A DNA stretch of 64,000 nucleotides from Eriocheir sinensis (lineage: Eukaryota; Arthropoda; Malacostraca; Decapoda; Varunidae): the NCBI RefSeq assembly GCF_024679095.1, contig NC_066512.1:10214540-10278539 (forward strand), in the 5' to 3' direction. Below the pieces are notes generated by a model, which saw only the letters and a list, made by a program, of their open reading frames with translations, was not told the origin of the DNA and searched no databases. Positions 25,990-37,917 of this stretch are shown here, in pieces. Every line of letters starts with the position of its first letter. Position 1 is the stretch's first letter. A program made the translations under genes and the position numbers.

Positions 25990-27390
25990 CTGAAAGTAAA
26001 GACCCAACAAATAATAAGAGTGGAGTGTGGCCCAGGCTCAGAGCGTGAGGTCCTAGGAACATCATCATCTGCCCCACGCCCCGCCCTACTCCCGGGCCTT
26101 ACCTGCATATGAAGCTATGTGTGGCTAGATACTACTGGGTAACCTGAGTCAACATAAACACAGCTCTTAAAGTTAGAGATTATATAGAGACAGATCTGAG
26201 AAGAAAGATCTGTATCCACAAAGCAGCCAGGCTGTAGGAGCAAGAAAGACAGCATGCCAAGTAAGTAATAACTGATACCCAATTCCTCGTTCTTACAGGG
26301 ACCAACTCTTCCAATATCATCAAGCGTTTTAGACCAGAGCTTTTCCTTTCCTTATCATTCAGTACATATATGCAATCTGAACATGTCACTAAGTAGTACT
26401 TTTAATATGAAGAATTATGGTGGGACAGTGCTGTGAAAATAGGCAGTGCAGAACAACAATCTTTCTACATAATAGTCTAAGGCATGTGAGGCTTGATGTG
26501 AGCCCCCCCAGTTGATAATGTGTGCCAGTGTTGTAGGACATGACCAGAGGAACAAGAACATAGGAGCAACAAGACAGGCACCTGATGATGCTAGTAAGTG
26601 CACATTTGCATCATTACTCCAGCACAATATAGAAAAAAAATCTGGAGTCCATCTGGAAGCCCTGCTACGAGGCAATTGTCAAATAGAACAGACAATAAAT
26701 AGTAGGTAGAAATTACTCTGAAACTGCAGTAAACTGGGCTTTTAGATGGCTCCCTTCACATTCATTATGACTTACCATTGAGCTTTTGTTGCTCTGGCAT
26801 AGGAAACAAGAGGTGGTGTCGTACAAGTGAGAATAGGAATGGCCAATGCCCGAGGCGTCTCCATCCTGGGTTGGTGAGAGGGGGAAGCTGTGAACCATAT
26901 GGTGAGGTGTGCTGGAGGTAGCTCTTACACACGCATCACACATATATCACCAACCCTGCTCACTAGTCTAAATAACTTGTGTGTGATAGCTTGTGCCTCC
27001 TACTTATCATGGTTCAATGACTAATTATGTACTTAAATGATTCCTTTACATGCTCTTATGATACTTTTGTATGATTCTTCATCCCTTCCCACTTGCTTTT
27101 ATGCAGGAATTTCCACATGGATCCAACTATGTATAGTTCAATTATTACTTGAAAGATGCAGGATATGTAGTGTTTTCTGAATTGTGATTAAAACAGCTAT
27201 AGTTGCTGGTTTATGACCTATAGTATTTCTGTCACTTCCAATAGGCCTAATGGAGCTTAGCTGCATGTGCATATAAAGATTTGGATTGTATTTAGAGATC
27301 ATCTAAAGCAGGGAAGTCAAAATTATATTTTTGTTTAATTTCAGTTAAGGCTTTCTAAGCTAACTTTGATGGATGCTGTCCATCTATTAA

Positions 27391-27916
27391 CCCTTTGCCA
27401 GGCGAAAGCCCAGTCGGGCTACCAAAATCACATGTTTTTACAAGCATTTCCCACCACCCGCTAATGACATACATGGAGTCTGTTTATCTCAGCCAATGGA
27501 AGCATCTTCCATCACACTCTCCAGCTAATCACAGCTCTTTAGTGAGCCTGGCAGCTATGCTGGGAGCGAGAGAATGCGCCAATGTGGGCCGAGAGTCAGA
27601 AGTGAGCTGATTTCCGTAAAACTGCTCCTCTTCTCACCCCGCTCACACCTAACACAACAGAGGTCAGTTTACCAAAACCTTATAGGACATGGCTAAATAG
27701 TTGTACTACATGTTGATATTTCTGGGTGCTGGGTGAGTACCTGCAAATCGGGCAATTAGCCTGCACGGGCTACTCCTTTGATGCAAGTTTGCAATGGATG
27801 GGTGCGTCAAATCAAAAACTGTTTAGGAGTAAAAATGTCTTAGAAAATCCTTAACTTGATAATACTAAAAGGGTTTTTTGATACCTCCACTCTTTCTATG
27901 AGTGCCCAGCGGAGGG
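27391..27916. mobile_element. piggyBac-type MITE
   Basis: TTAA at 27387-27390 and 27917-27920. Ends CCCTTTGCCAGGC and, from the right, CCCTCCGCTGGGC (9 of 13 match). 526 bp, no transposase. Moderately diverged ends make it older than the other copies. Confidence 0.7.
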
Positions 27917-28956
27917 TTAATGCCATTCCAAATTCATCCAAATAATTTTTCATCAATTATTTGGTGACTTTGAATAGAAAGATTGACAGGAGTAACATAA
28001 TAATAGACTATTTAGATAATTTTCTTATCCACAACAAATCTAGTTTAAAAAATCATGGATTGGCATTTGTTATTTGGTACAATCCAAATATTTATGAGGG
28101 TTGCTTGCTTTACTGCCTCCATTTTAGATGGACAATTCTCCTTCTAGAGGTAATCCTTACCTGTAAAACATCTGCAGCAGTCCATAAGTTAAAATTGAAC
28201 AATTTTCTTGGGTTGTGACTGTAATTGTTGGTAACTTATTCTTACCTGTTTATATGTATAATAAAGAACCTACTGTAAGAGTTCTGTTCAGAAAATCAAC
28301 TTTGCTAAGAGAAAATCTAGTTTCACATTGTTTACTAACTTATGCCCTGTATGCCAAATCTACAAATAAAAGGAACCCAATTAATGAATTAGGTAAAAAA
28401 ACACATTTTTCCCTAAATTTTTAAAAACTTTAAGGATATGGCTAGTTATTTGCTGACAAAGAAATCTCAATATATCTGGTAAAAGAATACATATTCTGCA
28501 GTGATCTTATTATTGAACAAATCATATACTATTTCATTCCTTGATTCATTATCTATAAAATGTATGTTCAATGGTGAAGCCTGACTAACCCAACAAACTA
28601 TGAAACTTTCTGTCATAAATAGGAGATTTTCCAATTATATTCACTAAGATTTCTGTTTAAAAGAAAACACCCTTGCAAGGAAACAAAAATGGTTGGCTTA
28701 AGGTATCAAATTTTTCTACAAACAAATGATTAAAATGATTTGCAGCTATTTTGTTCAGTATCGTACTATGAAGTGCAGTTTTATGAGGAAGAATCAATAT
28801 AAATATAAAAATTACCTACTATCAGCACAAACTGCAATATTATTCAATTAGATCATGACCTGGAAGATGACAGACATTTGATGAAATATAAGATAATATA
28901 CAGGTATGCTTAAGAATGGGAATGTTACATTTTTTAATACATGGCAATAGTTTTCC

Positions 28957-29220
28957 TTAATAGCCAAGAGTGGATATATTAACCCCTTCAGCACCGCTCC
29001 CGTTTACCCGACATAGGCCCGTATACCGGGTATCACTGAAAGGGTCAGACATGAGGCGCCAGCCTTGTTCCTCCACTGGCTCCACAGTGTCTGAAAACTC
29101 CTCATCACTGTCATCTACTAAGTCACTATCACCACTTTCGGAGGCATCATCACTATATTCTTCAGTAGAAGCACCTGGCAGATATTCAGAGCCAGACTCG
29201 GAACTACTGTTGACTGACAT
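28957..29220 (-). pseudogene. piggyBac transposase N-terminal remnant
   Basis: The ORF starts MSVNSSSESGSEYLPGAS and continues with an acidic, serine-rich stretch (SGDSDLVDDSDEEFSD), then GWRLMSDPFSDTRY. An acidic N-terminus followed by W.....DPF.D.R is typical of piggyBac family (DDE_Tnp_1_7) proteins just before the catalytic domain. After that motif the frame runs into the terminal inverted repeat, so the whole catalytic domain is missing. The last codons extend past the element into flank. It cannot be an active transposase; it might still bind DNA or partners if expressed. Confidence 0.75.
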
Positions 29221-29594
29221 AGTGGTGATAATGGCGATTGCAACGGTCGTAGCGAATACAAGATGGCCAGGCTAGGGACACAAAGTGATATAATCCTTCT
29301 CTTATGGAAGCAAAACAAGCACTGAGTCCCAAATGGCAACCCTGAGCCAGCCAGCCTTGAGATGCTGTGACGTCCTGTGACGTGGCAGTCACTGATTTGC
29401 TTGAGTGATTGTGGGCGGAGCTTCAGGGTATCTCCAGTACATAGTACCACCCCCTAAACACAGTGTAATACACTATACCGCCCGTATTTACCCGCCCTTT
29501 GAAACAATAGAAAATTTCACGTACACCCGGACGTGACGGTTTATCGTAGTGCATCCTGTATCACGTACATGCGTACATGACGGTGCTGAAGGGG
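28983..29594 (-). mobile_element. piggyBac deletion derivative
   Basis: TTAA flanks (28979-28982, 29595-29598) and a perfect 14-bp terminal inverted repeat, CCCCTTCAGCACCG. 612 bp. The minus strand retains the transposase N-terminus, joined abruptly to the other terminal repeat. It resembles an internal-deletion copy that could be mobilised in trans by an autonomous relative. Confidence 0.92.
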
Positions 29595-29841
29595 TTAATG
29601 CTTAGAAAATTATACAATACAACTGAAACTAATATAATGCTTGTATTAAGTCCTATATATCCATAACAAAAATATATGATTGTAAAGTATGTAAAGTAAA
29701 TCAAATTAACTTTTAAAATCATCAGCTCTCATTCAGAGGAGCAGAAACTTTTGATATGCATAATTGATTCACCAGAAATTCCACGAAATCATCTACAACC
29801 ACATTCAAAATAGTTATAGTCTGAGGTGTGCTTTATCGTAC

Positions 29842-29896
29842 CTGGGCAACCTGCTTTCCCACTGTGTGTCCAATTTCGTGGACAATGTGTGATAGC
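29842..29896 (-). other. Weak candidate exon (55 nt)
   Basis: Minus strand: acceptor gttttctctgcgtag and donor CCCAG/gtacga enclose 55 nt. One frame reads LSHIVHEIGHTVGKQVAQ. Its length is not a multiple of three, so it cannot be a simple SLO2 cassette exon. The HEIGH string resembles a metalloprotease zinc motif, but nothing around it supports that. Confidence 0.12.
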
Positions 29897-30104
29897 CTAC
29901 GCAGAGAAAACAGTCATCATTATCAATAAAATGCAGGCAACAATATATTACTACCAATCATAGTCGATTTTGAGTGAATTGAAAATTACTAGTACTGTTG
30001 CAAACAGGTGTTTTGTTAATTTACAAGATCGCTGATTATAGTTATTAAACAGACCTGGTGCTGTCCACCACCAAAAAAATTAGCAGGCTTAACAGAACAG
30101 CTTT

Positions 30105-30640
30105 TTTTCTATAAAAAAAAACAAAAAAAAAAAAAAAAACGCTGCTCCAACAAACACGAAGAGAATAAGATGCCAAAAGAGAGGTCAATTTCATGAAAAG
30201 AGGTGTTTTGACACTCCTGCAAGTCTTGAAAGAGGTCAAGTCATAGACAGGAGCTGGGAAATACAGACAAAGGAAGGCTGTTCCAAAGTTTACCAGCAGA
30301 AGGGATAAAAGAATGAAGGTGCTGGTTAACTCTTGCATAACAGACATGGACAGTACAGGGGTGAGCAAGAGTAGAAAGTTGAGTGCAGCAGGGCAGCTAG
30401 CAAGCTCAGAAGAGCAATCAGCCTGAAAAAAATTGGTAGAAGGTAAAAAGAAATGCAACACTGCGGCAGAATTTAAAAGAGACTGTCAGTAAGAGGAGAG
30501 GAGTTGATGAGACGAAGAGCCGACTCCACTCTGTCCAAGAGAACTGTTTATGTGCCCCCCCCAAACGTGAGATGCATATTCCATAGAGGGCAGACAAGGC
30601 CCTTGTATATGGACACCATCTGTGAAGGGGAGAAGAACTG
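30105..30640 (-). mobile_element. Jockey-like LINE 3' fragment, copy 2
   Basis: Reversed poly(A) at 30105-30140, then minus-strand pieces of the same RT end as at 9260-9720 (KPACPAALNFLLLLTPVL-like degenerate text, VNFGTAF) and ctccactctgtccaagagaa. Degraded. Confidence 0.65.
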
Positions 30641-31786
30641 TCTGTTTGTGACAGCACTAATAATTTTTGAGCTCAAAATCAACTATAATGAATAATATTT
30701 ATTGTAAGCAACAATTGTTGCTTACATATTATTGAAACTGATGACTGTTTCCTATGCGTAGACTATTATATATTATCCAAGCAATCAGACACGCTGTATG
30801 ACAGCATATTGCCAGCAAATGATAATGCACACCTCAGACTTGAGTGAACTGACTATAGGCTAAAATACATTTCCCTATAGTCTGTATCATTCCATTTGTC
30901 CACTTGTGAACATAGATGTGGCACCTGTGCATTGTTAGTTTGCGATTGCGTGAAGATCAACTTTTATTTCAATAATTTATTTGAATGTTTATTTATTAAA
31001 AAAAAACTCAAGCCCTCTTATATGCCAATATGCATTGATAATCTACCATACAAGTACACGAAAGACAAACTTGTATCAAACAGTAGGTCATAGTCAGATC
31101 ATACTTGAACAATCTATATAAGGCCTGTAATTCATCTCATCACAATTGTCTTACCCGACAAACTGCGTACACAGATCCGTGTTCATAGCAATCAGCCTTT
31201 ATAAACAAAACAGGCGGCCAGAAATAGGAGGACGCGGAGAAAAACGTCACTTTAACTATTCGTTGCCTTTGCTTTTCTCCAGTACCTTTTGGTATTTTGT
31301 GTGGTTCAACTTGTTGTACCTGCATCCAGAAGGGAGGCTTTGGTAGCTTATCATAATGATAATAATAATAATTGCAGGTACATAAAAAGACATCTGGCTC
31401 TGCAAGTGCCAATGCATAAGAAATTTTGATAATATAGTGCATGCAAATAGCATTGGTAATACAGTAAACCCTCGATATAACGGACTGACTTATATTGGAT
31501 TTTGGATATAATAGACAAGGTCAAAGAGTCAGAAACCCATGGGGACTGACCAAGAATATTTTTTTAACCACACCCAGTGTCATGTTTCTTTGCATCCTCC
31601 TGTTTCTGGCCAGCCGTTTTGTTCACAAACCAAAAGGCGGATTGCTATGAACACGTACGGATCCGTGTAAGCAGCTGGTCGGGTGTACTTGGCTGTGCCC
31701 CCAGTGTTTTCAAGCACGGGATGGCATATTGTTTTATTCTTTCATAGGAAAACATCAACGAATCCAGTGCAGCACTCTGTTTTGTA

Positions 31787-31902
31787 CAGGTAACTCTCGA
31801 TTTACGCGAGTGTTGTGTCCTTGAAGAGGTCGCATAAATCAAAAACAATGTAAATCAAACAAGAGGTAGGTTTCTATCGAAAAATAAATATTCACTTCAT
31901 TC

Positions 31903-31988
<86 letters not shown>

Positions 31989-32532
31989 CCATATCACCGA
32001 GATATCCACTCAGGCACTCAGTCTCAGCCTCACTCGTGTGAGGAAGAAATGAGGGACACCATGATCGACTGGCTAGTATTGGTACTGGTACCGGTACCTG
32101 CCCATCCCTATTGTTGAGTAGCGTGGCACCGTGGGTACTGTATTGTTGTTCAAGTGGCGCGCGGGAAGAACTGAGCTCAGCTGTGTGGCCGCAGGAGCGA
32201 CTGGCTAGTATTGGTAACGGTACCGAGCAGTCTGGTACCGGTACTGTACTGTATAGCTGGTACCGTTAGTACTGGTACTGGTACCGGTACCTGTTGAGTA
32301 GTATGGCAGCGTGGGTACTGTATTATTGTTCAAGTGGCGCACGGGAAGAACTGAGCTCAGCTGTGTGGCCGCGGCGCCGTGTGAGTCCAGTTGCATGAGA
32401 CATCTGGTGGCCACTCCATAAAATATCGCGTATAAGTGAAAAAAAAAAAAAATTAAACGTTTATTTGGATTTTGGACCCCGCGTTATTTAAGAAACGCGT
32501 AAACCAAACTCGCATATATCGAGAGTTACCTG
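31787..32532. mobile_element. pogo-like element with GGTACC arrays, copy 1
   Basis: TA flanks. Ends CAGGTAACTCTCGATTTACG and, from the right, CAGGTAACTCTCGATATATG. The interior contains a (GA)n array, clustered GGTACC/GGTACT palindromes and an internal direct duplication of about 85 bp (gtgggtactgtatt..., then aactgagctcagctgtgtgg) at about 32112-32195 and 32286-32372. A second copy in inverse internal orientation is at 36353-36917. Confidence 0.85.
31911..31984. repeat. (GA)n microsatellite
   Basis: About 74 bp of GA. The homologous position in copy 2 (36771-36800) carries the complementary (CT)n, so the array is part of the element. Confidence 0.97.
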
Positions 32533-32720
32533 TATTAGGTGAAGTGGAGGACCAATAAATAGCCTTCATGCAGTGATTCATCAGTAAATTTACAGGAAAT
32601 AGCATCTTGCTATTTTCAAAAAACAAAATTATCTTACTCAGGTCACGGCTTAGGTCAGGTCATGACCTGACTCTCCCTTCTGCATCTCCCTCCCCACACC
32701 CTTCTCATTTCCCCTTTCTG

Positions 32721-32734
32721 TGTGTGTGTGTGTG

Positions 32735-32781
<47 letters not shown>
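32721..32781. repeat. (TG)n microsatellite
   Basis: TG array directly against the 3' end of a reverse SINE2. Confidence 0.97.
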
Positions 32782-32784
<3 letters not shown>

Positions 32785-33074
32785 TCACCTCTCGATCTGC
32801 TGCGGGTCTCTCTCGAGACAGCCTGCCGTTCCCCTATGGAAGGAGCTCAGAGCTCAGTGACTGATCTTTGGGTAGGACTGAGACCACTCACATACAACAC
32901 ACCGCGACCATGAGGTCACAACTCCTCGCTTTACGTCGCATACCTACTCACTGCTAGGTGAACAGGGGCTACACATGAAAGAAGATAAACCCAACTTATC
33001 TTCACCCGGTCGGGGAATCGAACCCCGGTCCTTCTGGTTGTGAGGCAGACGCTCTAACCACTGAGCTACTGGGC

Positions 33075-33076
<2 letters not shown>
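32782..33076 (-). mobile_element. SINE2-type element with well-preserved tRNA head
   Basis: From 33076 on minus: GGCCCAGTAGCTCAGTGGTT, AGAGCGTCTGCCTCACAACC and GGGGTTCGATTCCCCG form A box, anticodon-like loop (CTCACAA, so CAC, valine-like) and a perfect T-arm. There is no matching 3' acceptor strand, and a 200-bp body follows, ending AGGTGAATTAC(AC)n. It is a SINE, not a tRNA gene. The body differs from the other SINE2 copies, so it may be a sister subfamily. Confidence 0.8.

Positions 33077-33133
<57 letters not shown>
33075..33133. repeat. (TG)n microsatellite
   Basis: About 58 bp of TG on the head side of the SINE2. Confidence 0.97.
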
Positions 33134-33138
<5 letters not shown>

Positions 33139-33259
33139 TATAATCAAATGGGGAAGGAGAAAGGGAGGAAGAGAATGATAGAGTGAGAGATAAGGCTATA
33201 AATAAGGGTGTGTGAGAAAGGAGGAAACGGGAAATGAGTGGAGGAAATGGGGTGGGAAA

Positions 33260-33262
<3 letters not shown>

Positions 33263-33308
<46 letters not shown>
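33263..33308. repeat. (GA)n microsatellite
   Basis: About 46 bp of GA in a purine-rich stretch, 33150-33470, with no gene. Confidence 0.95.
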
Positions 33309-33312
<4 letters not shown>

Positions 33313-33940
33313 GTAAATGTGAGGAAGAGAGAAAAGGTGTGAGTGTGAGGAAAAATGATTAAGAGAAAAACTGGGAGGGAGGGGAAAGGAAAAGAAAAGA
33401 GAAATGAGGAGAAAAATATTGGGACAAAGAGGGAGAAGAAAGAAAGGAAGTATGTAGGAGAGCACCAGGGAAAAGCCTAGAGCCGTTAACCGTAAATATT
33501 TCTGAGTATTTTAACCACTGAACATTTTTTTCCAAAATTGTTGTCTTTAAGTTCAGGTTGCGCGGTATATGCCGGAGCGTGTTATACGCCACAAAATACG
33601 GTACCTACGTTTATTGGATTCTTCGGTATTATTTTATAATTTCAAATTTCCGCCACTTATAACAGACTAAGTTCCCCTCAATTAGTTCATTATATCGAGG
33701 GTTTACTGTATTTGAAATAGCCTAGCATCACAATAAATAATATTTCAAGCTATTTCGAATATGAACCATGATTTGCATGCAATAAATTATTAAAATACCT
33801 TTTATTTGCACTTGCAGAGCCATATTTCTTTTCATGTACCTGAATTGAGATGAATTATAGGTATTTGAAAAGCCAAAGATCGTTCAAATATGCTCTGACT
33901 ACGTAGATACGAGCTTATCTTATTGTGTGCTTGTATGGTA

Positions 33941-34859
33941 TACAATCAAGTCGAATATGACGCACATTCGTAAGGCGCAGTTTCCTATGATGTGGTATGG
34001 TTTCAGAACCGTATTTTCAGATCATACGGGTAAAACCATCTATGACGCGGTTCGTGGTCTCCCCTGCCCAGACCACTCCAGGTCCTCTCAAACGCATGAC
34101 GCTGCAGCCCGAGTTGCCAACTCGGACTGCCCACTGCAGCTTGGTTTGGAGAGGTGGAGTGCCTCCATGCTGTGATGACGTCATCAGCAAATATGACGGA
34201 CCAAACAAACACATATAAGTGCTTCCATTGCATTTCACCTCTCTGTGCCACCATAACCACTGCAGCTTCCTTTTCATTCTGTGTTGCAAGGAGCTCGTCA
34301 CCCAGAACAGCTTGTTATGCATGTTATGCATGCAGTCAGGAATATCAGCGGACGCCATTTTGCTGCCAGAACAGCTAGTAAACGTCATCACTCACTGGCA
34401 GGAAAATGGTGTCCGCTGATCTTCCTAACGACGTTTACTAGCTGTTCTGGCAGCAAAATGGCGTCCGCTGATATTCCTGACGACGTTTAAACATGCATCA
34501 CAAGCTGTTCTGGGTGATCGATGAGCTCCTTGCAACAGAAGATGAAACAGAAGCTGCGGCGTCACGCGTTTGAGAGGACCCGGGGCGGCCTGAGCGCCCT
34601 GAGTCGCTCTCTTAAATGCTGGCAGCTGCCCCTGCACACATGGCGCCTCACCTTGCCTCGTCTCCGTGGACTCATCTCAGACTGAACAACATCAAAAGGC
34701 AGATAATGCCTACCGGTACACTCGGGCAAAGTGTGTGTGGATTTGGCAAAATGGCAAGGGCCAGAGCCAAATTGTATTTTCTCCATACTATTACGCGATT
34801 TCCTATGGCGCGGCCGTTGCTCAGAACCAATTAACTGCGCCATACGCGACTCGACTGTA
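33941..34859. mobile_element. mariner-like non-autonomous element
   Basis: TA flanks. Ends TACAATCAAGTCGAATATGA and, from the right, TACAGTCGAGTCGCGTATGG. No transposase. The interior, 34290-34560, is a long inverted repeat in which the gcaaaatgg and gtccgctgat units recur. Confidence 0.7.
34290..34560. repeat. Complex palindrome
   Basis: The arms contain ggagctcgtcacccagaaca at the left and tgttctgggtgatcgatgag at the right, with an inner inverted pair of ccagaacagctagtaaacg and cgtttactagctgttctgg. It probably represents a hairpin MITE nested in the mariner-like element. Confidence 0.7.
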
Positions 34860-36352
34860 TAATCGATGCAAATCAGTATGTCTGGGATTTATAAGGTGTG
34901 AAGGTTTTTTGTATACATAAACATTCAAATACAATATTGAAAAAATAGCTTGAATATCTATCACAACAGTTGATTTTTACATAGGAAATTCATGAACTAG
35001 AAATGCACAGGTACCACATCTATCAAAATTTGCACTTTGTTGATGGACAGATGAAATGAAACAGACTATAGTAGAACAAACAATCCAACTATTAAAGGTC
35101 TAACAACTGACACCTACAACTATATACACAACACTCAAAAGTAGTGGCTCATCTCTTTGATTTTCAAAATACTGAAATTCCCCCATAAATTGTGAAGAGG
35201 ATATCCAATGACCAACACACCCCCACAGCTGACCTAAGAAAATATTTATTGTGACAAGTTATTGTACCAAAGGGAAAAAAAAATCAAATTAAATGCTCAA
35301 ACAATAAACTAAAGTCCTGCAATACTTAGTCTGAATATTTTCATCCTTCATTTATGTATTTGTCAACAACTGTGAATGATGTCCTATTCCATTCTGGAGC
35401 TTCCCTTCTGATAATGCACAAGAAAGAATCCTTCAAAGGCAGCCCTTACCCTTACTCTTTGTATCTCATTATAATCCTTTTATTTTATGTCACATGCCAC
35501 TTATGTACCTACTACCTGTCTGGCTATCTATATTTCTGATGTCTCTTTCAAGAAATATTTTTCAATATGCATAGTGGCCACAACAAGTTTCTGTTTTTCA
35601 TTTTAATGCTCCCTATTCACATATCAACCACACATTCCTCTACTTTGCTGTCTCCTTTGTTAAAAAAAAATAATAATAAATAAATAAAATAAAAAAAATA
35701 AATATAAAAATAAAAACTAAAAAAACTATTTGTCCACCCTAGAACATTATAATGAGTTTCAAAAACCCTCTTTGCAAACTTGCCATTCTCAATCAATTTA
35801 ACATGCTATCTTTTGCCCATTACATTGTTCCTTAATCAGCACTACATATAGCCTACACTCCATTTTTGGTATTCTACATCATCATCGTCATCATCATTTC
35901 ATCGACGCCTGCTCCTAGGAGCTCCCACCAAGGGATGGCCATGGCAGAAGTTTCCAACTTTCTCTATACAGACACTCCCTCCTTGCCTGCTCAAAGTTTC
36001 TCAAAGATCTTTCCCCCCCTCTCTCTAATGTACTCCTGCACCCTATCTCTCCATTTCACTGGAGGTCGTCTTCTAGCATTCCCTCCCTCTTATCTCACTC
36101 ACATACACCCTTCTGGTCATTTTACTCTCCTCCATTCACTCCATGTGGCCAAACCACTTTAAAGTCTGTCGCTTCACTTTTTCCACCACTCCACACTTCT
36201 TCCCTTCACCCTCGTGACACATTCCAAAACGCTCGTACACACTTTCATTGCAAAACAAGCACTCCTCAAATAACTCATTTCCACTGCCTGCACTCTAGAC
36301 CTCTGACTTTCATTCCAGGCCCACGTTTCACTTGCATATGTGAGGGTTGGTA

Positions 36353-36767
36353 CAGGTAACTCTCGATTTACGCGTGCTTGGTTTATGCGTTTTTTAAATA
36401 ACGCGGAGTCCAAAATCCAAATAAATGTTTAATTTACACGTTTTTTCACTTATACGCGATATTTTATGGATGTCTCACGCAACTGGACTCACACGGCGCT
36501 GCGGCCACACAGCTGAACTCAGTTCTTCCCGCGCGCCACTTGAACAACAATACAGTACCCACGCTGCCACGCTACTCAACAATAGGGGTGGGCAGGTACC
36601 GTTACCAGTACCGGTACTAACGGTACCAGCTATATGGTACGGTACCGGTACCAGACTGCTCGGTACTGGTACCAATACTAGCCAGTCACTCATGGTGTCC
36701 CTCATTTCTTCCTCACACGAGTGAGGCTGAGATTGAGTGCCTGAGTGGATATCTCGGTGATAAGGTT

Positions 36768-36801
<34 letters not shown>

Positions 36802-36917
36802 CTGAATGAAGTGAATATTTATTTTTCGATAGAAACCTACCTCGTTTGATTTACATTGTTTTTGATTTATGCGACCTCTTCAAGGACACAATACTCGCGT
36901 AAATCGAGAGTTACCTG
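36353..36917. mobile_element. pogo-like element with GGTACC arrays, copy 2
   Basis: TA flanks (36351-36352, 36918-36919). Ends CAGGTAACTCTCGATTTACG and, from the right, CAGGTAACTCTCGATTTACG, a perfect match. It contains the same GGTACC cluster and (CT)n as copy 1 but without the internal duplication. It interrupts LINE-B, and the LINE sequence continues precisely after removal of the element and one TA. Confidence 0.92.
36771..36800. repeat. (CT)n microsatellite
   Basis: A CT run inside the pogo-like element copy 2. Confidence 0.95.
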
Positions 36918-37209
36918 TACTATTATTGTATTTCTCAAATCCCTCTTTACCTCCATGCTCACATTTCTGCCATTCATGATTCGTCCCAAAGACCCTACCA
37001 CCCTTCTTCCTTGCAATGGCCTTTCTCTTATATCTCCCTCCATACCACCATGCTTACACATAACTGATCCAAGGCACTCAAACTCATTGACCTCCTCCAT
37101 TTCTTCACCATTCAAAATTATTTTGCATTCTTTTTCACATTCAATTCCCACTCTATATGGGCACACAAAATCTACAACCTCACTTCTACTTCGCTCACAA
37201 ACCATCACT

Positions 37210-37917
37210 TTACTTTTGTTGACATTTACTTTCAGCTTTCTCCTTGTACACACTATCAAAAACACTGACCAAATTTTGTAGGTCACTTTCATTTTCTGCA
37301 ATGAGCACCGTGTCATCAGCAAACAGTATCGAATTCAGTACCCATTTCCTTCCCTCAGCGAACATTTTTACTCCAACTTCCCCAATTTTGCCCTTCATTT
37401 CTCTAATAACACCATCCATATAAATATTGAACAACTATGGTGACATAACACACCCCAGCCTTAAGCCCACTTTTATCTCAAAATGTTCACTTGTTTCTCC
37501 AGTAATTTTGACACATGCAGATGCATCCTCATAGAAAAACTTTATTGCACTAAGCAGTTTTCCTCCCACACCATAAATCTTTAAAACATCCCACAATGCA
37601 ATCCAATCGACTCTGTCATAAGCTTTTTCCAAATCCATGAAGGCAGCGTGTAGTTTCTTTCCTTTTGCTATTATTTTTTCTACTACCATCCTGAAGGAAA
37701 ATATCTGATCCACACATCCCCTTCCCTTCCTGAAGCCTCCTTGCTCTTCACTGATTTTCTCTTCTGTAAGTCTTTGCACCCTCTCTATTATGACTTTTCC
37801 GTATACCTTTCCGAGTATACTTAGGAGACTTATACCTTTATAGCTCCCACATTCCCCTCTCCTGCCCTTCCCCTTGTAAACTGGGACAATGATGGCTTTT
37901 GTCCAGTCTGCTGGCAC
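37210..37917 (-). pseudogene. LINE-B reverse transcriptase fragment
   Basis: Two abutting frames on minus: 37917-37435 (160 codons) and 37434-37210. Motifs in order: WTKAIIVPVYKGKGRRGE, SLLSILGKVYGKVIIERV, EEQGGFRKGRGCVDQIF, AAFMDLEKAYDRVDW (catalytic Asp), GCVMSP, LFNIYMDGVIREMKG and SILFADDTVLIAENE (catalytic FADD). The GLRLGCVMSP box replaces the usual G.RQGC. A stop lies between the two frames. A preceding 38228-37971 frame gives the linker (GKAAG). Inactive copy. Confidence 0.85.

Larger units (their letters stand above)
31462..33708. mobile_element. pogo/Tigger-like transposon, 2.2 kb, with nested elements
   Basis: TA flanks (31460-31461, 33709-33710). Ends CAGTAAACCCTCGATATAAC and, from the right, CAGTAAACCCTCGATATAAT. 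These are canonical pogo/Tigger-type termini. No transposase ORF is apparent. Nested inside are another pogo-like element (31787-32532), SINE2 (32783-33074) and (TG)n and (GA)n arrays. Confidence 0.85.

Noticed and set aside
26101..26141. Minus-strand exon ending at a strong gtaagg donor
   Set aside because: All three frames contain stops between the nearest acceptor and this donor.
29842..29896. SLO2 exon or metalloprotease exon with HEIGH motif
   Set aside because: 55 nt would shift the SLO2 frame, and no other metalloprotease sequence is nearby. Kept only as a very weak candidate.
32996..33076. tRNA gene (valine-like) on minus
   Set aside because: A and B boxes and the T-arm are good, but no 3' acceptor strand follows and a SINE body with a repeat tail is attached.
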